64,000 bases of DNA, from assembly GCA_945643635.1 (NCBI GenBank), contig CALZFC010000267.1:744001-808000 (forward strand), read 5' to 3'. The DNA is from Allodiplogaster sudhausi. Lineage: Eukaryota > Nematoda > Chromadorea > Rhabditida > Diplogasteridae. Shown one piece after another: positions 59,009 through 64,000 of the stretch; position 1 is the stretch's first letter, and every line of letters begins with the position of its first letter. Position numbers and translations under genes: made by a program. A model generated the notes under the pieces. It was given only the letters and a program-made list of their open reading frames with translations, had not been told where the DNA came from and ran no database searches.

Positions 59009-62000
59009 ATCGAGGAAGATAAGAAGCAGAGAGACAGATAAAAGAGAGAGATGGAGAGAAGAAACAGGAGATAGGGAAGAGATGGAGAAAGAGAGAGAGA
59101 GGAAAGAGAACCTCGAGAAAGATAAGGGGCAGAGAAAGAGAGAGACAGAGACAGAAAAAAGAGGGCGAGAGAGAAAGAGAGAGAGAGAGACAGAGAAAGA
59201 GAGAGTTCCATCTTCCCCACCTGCATTGCCACGACTGGTGCGCCCTCGACTGCAGATCCGCTCGGCTGCTGCTGCACACTGCTCCCGTTCGACTCCGAGT
59301 ACGAGGATGGCATGCGTGCAATTGTTGGATGATGGCCAGGAGGAGCGCCTGATGAATCGGCGGGAAAATTAAAATTTCAAATGGTATTTTAGATTCAGCG
59401 GGAAATTTTAACATTTGAAATAACTTCTGATTCAAAGGGAGAATTAAGCCCTTAAATTATTATTTTATTTATTTGGCAAGAAAAGTAAACATTTCAAATA
59501 AATTCTGATTTGGAGTCTTTCATTTGAAATTAACTCCCGGTTTGGCGGGAAAGTTAAATCTTTAAATTAATTTTACTTCTCACGTTTTTTTTTGTTAGTT
59601 GTCTGTCATATCCCCTCCCCCCTGATGTCCTTTATCCTTACCATAAGGAGACTGCTGTTGTCCTGCGTAGAATGCTTGTTGTTGATGATGTTGAAGATGA
59701 TACTCCGCACAAGCTCCCCCGCCTCCGCCTCCTCCAGACGGTTGGCCTCCTTCAGACATGGACATGCCGGAATGTTGCATTGCCATCTGCGAGTGGCTCG
59801 CTGCACTGTTCATCTGCTGAAATTAGAGCAGCATAAATATTTAAAGGAGACGTCCGGGGAATCATTCTACAGTAGTAAAAAAGTGACATATCCTCCTTGG
59901 GTTACTGTATTGATAAGTTGATATATTCCTAACATTCTCGTAGATCTGATGCTGATTCCGGTGTTGCTGCTGTTGTTGTGGAGGCGATTGCTCGCTTCCT
60001 CCGGTGCGGGATCCTTCCGATGGCGGCTGTATCGAAGGGAAAATAGAAGTTTTCTTCTTTTAATATTCAAAATTTACATTTCTATTTAATAGAAAAAAAG
60101 GACATACACAACAAGCTTACTTCAAATCAATGCTCAACACGGATTTCAGTATAAACATAATAAGACTGAAGAGGAATGTGCTCTAAATCAAGCCTCGTAA
60201 GTGTGACTTCGTGAAAGTCACTTTGAATGCTTCTACCACAAATAATCGCCTCTACTCTTGCACATATTCGAGTACAATTTTTTGTTACCTTTTTTTTGCA
60301 ATAATTCTCGCCAACTACCTACGTAACTAATGCGTGAAACGACGCAAGATTAGAACGGAAGAAAAAAAAATTGACAAATTATACCTTTCCGTTCTGGTAA
60401 CGGAACTGCCCAGCATTCTCGGGAGTGTCTGAAAAAAAAACAAAGACATTTAAAAAGTCTTCGAATTCGCAATTCAATCTAATTATTGCAAGAAAAATCT
60501 TTTTTTTTAATGACGAGTCGTAAAAACCTTGAACTCGCAGTTTAATCTAATCTAGTCTCTTAAAGAAGATTCCTTTAAAATCACAAAAGAAAAGATTCTT
60601 TTCTCACTATAATAAGTCGTTCCATCCGGTCCCATGTAGTACTGCTGCTGATGTTGCTGCATTGGCTGCTAGAGAGAAAAAACATTTAGGTTAGCTTTGA
60701 GAACAATGTTCTAACTAACTTTTTAAAGCTGAATGTCAATATTTTTTTAATTCCAATATATCTATCTGGAAAAAAAACCTTCATTTGGTGGAACAAATAG
60801 CGCAGGATATTAACGATAATCGCAAGGTGCTTATTTACCCACACAATTTTATGAAAACCAAACATCAAACATTATGCTAAATTTAAAAAACCCAATGAAA
60901 AATTATTTAAATAAAATGAGAAAATAGTTTTTCGAGCCATAAATGGAAGCTCTTATCTCACACGGAAGTTAAAAATTCTTTTTGTTGGGGCTACTACTAT
61001 GATGTTGAAAACGGAAAGCGAAACAGGCTAATTTGGTTGACCAGGGAAAACGGAATAAAAGGAGCAAGCAATAAAAGCCACCGATGAAGAAGAAAAAAAA
61101 CAGTGTTTCTCGACAGGGTTTTACGCGGAAACCCAAAAAAGTACCTAACACAATAAATAAAACTAAAAAAAATAAGGAAACCTGAAACAGTAAAGCAACT
61201 TAAAACCGTAAGGAGCTCTGAAATGGTAAGGAACCTTAAAACATAAAGCTACTTAAACTGTAAGGAAGCCTAAACGGAATGGAGCCATAAAACTGCAGGG
61301 AAGCCTATAACCTACGGGAATCCTTTAAATATAAGAAACCCTAAAATCACAAGGAACCCTGAAACGGTAAGGAATCCAAAAACATTAAGCTACCTTGAAA
61401 CCGAAGCAAACCCAAAACCGTATGGAACTATAAAAGCGAAAGGCAACCCAAAAACCTAATGGAACCCTAGAGCCGAAAGATAACCCAAACCCAACAAACA
61501 CAAAAACCGTAAGGAATCCCAAACCCGAAAGGAAACCAAAAAAACCCATAAGAAACCCTAAAACCGTACGAATCCGGGCGGAATCTGCTGCTGCTGTTGT
61601 TGCTGGCCGCCGCCGTAGTTGGCTGCCGCTTGATTGGCCGCGCCCCTCATCCCGCCGCTCTCCTCGTTGCCCAGACCGGAATCCGGTGTCTGGCGGCTTT
61701 GGCTGCAAATCGGAATAACTTGTTGATATAAGATTATAACTAAGAAAACTAGTTCGAACAACGACAAAAATTACTCCCCCTGCCTAATTAGGATACTCCC
61801 CAGGGTAAGAAATCAGGTGTAATACTCATTTCTATATCGAGGCATTATGGGTACTTTTAATAACAAGAATATTGCCATTCAATATCGGATAATGCTATCA
61901 CGGAAAAAGTTGACGACTATATTCTTCTTCTTTTTCATATAGTAAACCAGTTACAGCTTGTGCAATGATTCATAAGCAATTCCGATTGCATGGGTAGCGG

Positions 62001-62623
62001 GCTTCTTCGTGGCGAAAAAAATGTCGCAAAAAAATCAAAAACTATAATAAACATAAGAACAAAAGAAAGAAAGAAAGTTGAAACGAAAAAGGCAAATGAA
62101 ACAAACCTGTAAATGTGAATGTTTGGAATGTACGCAGTTGAGTAGTCGCTAAGAGGACGCGAAACGCCCTCTTTCATCGTCTGAGGCAAATACCTGCAGA
62201 GGAAGTAAGTAAAAAGCGAGACTAAATCAACCCGGAGTAAAACAAGCACAAACAAGGAAATCGCGGTAACGTAGCCAACAGAATTGCTTTTTGTCCGAGC
62301 GACAATAAAGTTAACGATTAGCATGGAACTAAATACACTTGAGCAATCATAGTTAATAGTTTCGAACACAAAATAAGACAAACAAAAACAAAAGTTAAAC
62401 GAAACAAGAAACTTTGGTACGAAGGCGGTACTCTTTTTTTCAACATTTTTTGAATAAATTCTTCCGACAAATTTTGCAATTTCTAAGTTGGTTTGGTAAG
62501 CAGCAGAACTTTTGCGGATTGTACAAAGCCGGATTGACGTACTAAAATATTACATGTTTTCGTCAGCTCACATCGGCGCTACTTTTCGATGGTTTGTGCG
62601 GCGACACATGAGGTTACTGCCAT
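52152..62623 (-). CDS. nos-3: Nanos-family RNA-binding protein, NOS-3 type
   Basis: Nanos proteins work with Pumilio/FBF partners to repress mRNAs in the germ line. 22 exons join in one frame (about 1,042 aa), from ATG 62621-62623 (MAVTSCVAAQTIEK) to TAG 52152-52154. Residues 1-830 are low-complexity: polyQ, Gly/Pro, Ala and Met runs. The zinc finger, split between 53354-53631 and 52860-52969, is CLRC-x12-H-x11-C (907-935) then CSKCGAKGDHAHEAFFC (943-959), with the family blocks YTSHNLRD and CPVLRE. The spacing after His is one residue longer than the usual ten, with an extra Cys. The tail is RGG/His-rich (RGGGGGPPGRGDYHHHSG), ending SRGKRGQH. The long N-terminus is like C. elegans NOS-3 (about 870 aa) and unlike NOS-1/2. 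Exons: 62583-62623, 62107-62193, 61570-61702, 60608-60668, 60385-60428, 59934-60026, 59642-59816, 59221-59348, 58259-58342, 57757-57948, 57358-57452, 56958-57118, 56299-56603, 55709-55928, 55143-55417, 54688-54902, 54306-54418, 54002-54072, 53354-53631, 52860-52969, 52372-52592, 52152-52178. Confidence 0.9.
53961..53999 (+). repeat. Poly(A) run in a nos-3 intron
   Basis: About 30 A, an interrupting CG, then more A. On the sense strand this is poly(T) immediately inside the donor following exon 18, so that 5' splice site reads AAG|GTTTTTTTT. Confidence 0.9.
58355..59215 (-). repeat. nos-3 intron 8, (CT)n on the sense strand
   Basis: 860-bp intron, mostly (GA)n on the plus strand. The region is copied in reverse at 26200-26540 and 33319-34043. 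It yields spurious frames of about 200 codons on both strands. Confidence 0.9.
60970..61570 (-). repeat. nos-3 intron 3 with degenerate repeats
   Basis: Imperfect AACCCTAAAACCGTAAGGAA-type units on the plus strand. Copied in reverse at 32073-33010. Confidence 0.8.
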
Positions 62624-63227
62624 TTTCTTTTACTTTTTTAATTCCTGGTTACTGTAGCATATGGTATTAAATACAAGTTTACTCTTTCAAGTCTATTCAC
62701 GAGTATTTTAGCTGTATTGAACTTTCTATGATAAATGACCGAATTCTGCTTAATATCATCGTCATTTGGTGCCTTAACTTTGTCATATACTAGTTATTTA
62801 TATATTTCTTCGTTATGAAAAAAACATATCAACTATTTGCGAGTTGTTGGTTCAGCAACAAAATTTCAGTTGTGATACAATTAACACATTTCCACGAAAA
62901 CACTTTCGCTAAACTCAGTGTTTCCGACCTTTGCACGCTCCTTGCGCTTGTTTTTGTTGTTGCAGCGGTAGTGCTCAGACTCACTCCTCTGCCTCTTTCT
63001 CTCACTTTCTCCATCTCTCGTCGTTTTCCATCTCTTGTTCTATTTCTCTCTCTCTCTATCTCTCTCACTCTCTCCATCTCTCGTCGTTTTCCATATCTTA
63101 TTATGTCTCTCTCTCTCTTACTCTCTCTCTCTCTCACTCTCTCCATCTCTCGTCGTTTTCCTTCTCTTGTTCTATTTCTCTCTCTCACTCTCTCCATCTC
63201 TCGTCGTTTTCCATCTCTTGTTCTATT

Positions 63228-63283
<56 letters not shown>

Positions 63284-63333
63284 ACTCTTCATCTTCTCAT
63301 GACCATTCCTTTCGTTGCAGTGCGACTAGAGCA
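62624..63333. promoter_or_regulatory. Divergent intergenic region, nos-3 / DUF255 gene
   Basis: 710 bp between the start codons of two divergent genes, so it must hold both promoters. The right half (about 63000-63245) is a minisatellite of four units containing CTCTCCATCTCTCGTCGTTTTCC, followed by (CT)n to 63293 and the acceptor TTCGTTGCAG at 63320. It is therefore probably an intron or an outron of the plus-strand gene. Confidence 0.6.
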
Positions 63334-63765
63334 ATGGCAGCGAATGATCTCTGCGGTGAAAAGTCACCCTACATTCTCCAGCATCTCCGCAATCCTGTTG
63401 ACTGGTAGGCCCTGGACTATTTGCCTCTCTCTTCTTATTCTTCTTCTTCCACATTTTCATCACAAACTGAGCCGCTATTCATATCGCTATTTATTTATAT
63501 TTTATATCCATAAATTCTTGTCCAGATGACATCAGCTTCTTATTGGCCACTTGCCAAATTTCCTTAATTTATATATATTTTTCAAGGTTATTAAGAAAAT
63601 GAGGAGTTCCTTCTCAGTATCGTTTTGTTTTCCATTAATATTTTTTTAGTTATTTATTCACAGGTTTTTCTGTTTCTTAATTAATCTTCGCTTCTCACAG
63701 GTATCCATGGGGAGAAGCGGCCTTCACCCGTGCGCGAGAGCTGAACAAGCCAATCTTTCTCTCTG
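63334..63765 (+). CDS. SPATA20/DUF255 thioredoxin-like protein, 5' exons
   Basis: The ATG at 63334-63336 lies 14 nt after an acceptor. Exon 63334-63404 reads MAANDLCGEKSPYILQHLRN and splices at GTAGGC to 63701-63765 (DWYPWGEAAFTRARELNKP, IFLS), donor GTATCC. The order [28 protein letters not shown] is the signature start of the DUF255/SSP411 (spermatogenesis-associated protein 20) family, a thioredoxin-like domain fused to a sugar-epimerase-like barrel. The catalytic-type CHWC motif should be in the next exon, which I could not identify before the window ends at 64000. Gene truncated by the window. Confidence 0.85.
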
Positions 63766-64000
63766 GTATCCTTTTTTTCTTTGTTGTTTTTTTCAGCCAA
63801 TTATTTTATGTGTTTAAAAATATATATATTTGTTCATTATAGTCTTTCTAAATATGGCCAAATCCATTAATGTACGCTTTTGCCTTTAAATGCTGGACGT
63901 GCCGAAGAATAATAGGTTACGGTGATACTGTGATCGCTTCGATCGGCGGACAGTAGCCGAAGCCTGCTTGGAACGATACCCCGTCCAGATGTTGACCATA

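Noticed and set aside
63912..64000. GC-rich last 90 bp as the next DUF255 exon
   Set aside because: GYGDT after an AG is faintly like the expected GYSTC, but the CHWC motif is absent and a stop follows in that frame; another frame is open without family match.

Overview
This is eukaryotic nuclear DNA, almost certainly from a nematode. Genes are split into many short exons separated by AT-rich introns, with GT donors and T-rich ...TTTCAG acceptors. One gene reads as a nematode C6-domain secreted protein, and another as a long nanos protein of the NOS-3 type. The species cannot be named from the sequence. (GA)n/(CT)n tracts are everywhere and produce many long but meaningless reading frames; I left those out.

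Layout. 1-4.1 kb: exons of an Arg/Ser-rich protein (+), an unidentified exon (-), and the C-terminal exons of a phospholipid scramblase (+). 4.27-22.44 kb: copy 1 of a large segmental duplication holding a kelch-repeat gene (-), a C6-domain gene (+) and a RING-finger gene (-). Copy 1 is interrupted by a 1,005-bp hAT-type element and a roughly 4.8-kb insertion made of a decayed CR1/jockey-like LINE plus a 19-bp tandem array. 22.4-37.1 kb: a repeat-rich spacer with an isolated CCHC zinc-knuckle exon, a palindrome of about 1.65 kb, exons of unidentified genes, a 5S rRNA-derived fragment, a TIR element, and scattered pieces of the nos-3-like gene in inverted orientation. 37.1-49.25 kb: copy 2 of the duplication in direct orientation, without the two large insertions. 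52.15-62.62 kb: a nos-3-like gene (-), reconstructed as 22 phase-consistent exons (about 1,042 aa). 63.33 kb to the end: the first exons of a SPATA20/DUF255 thioredoxin-like gene (+), divergent from nos-3.

What stands out. First, the duplication is a natural experiment: copy 2 supplies empty sites for the insertions in copy 1, and the gene copies have decayed differently (kelch stop in copy 1; C6 stops in both; RING truncated in copy 1 with a possible stop in copy 2). Second, exons and introns of the nos-3 gene recur in inverted orientation 26-36 kb away. These could be a pseudogene, a source of antisense RNA, or part of a chimeric gene, because two exon-3 copies follow unrelated exons in a compatible reading phase. 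I did not find an entirely new kind of system. The nos-3 inverted partial copies and the possible fusion transcript are the best candidates for follow-up.
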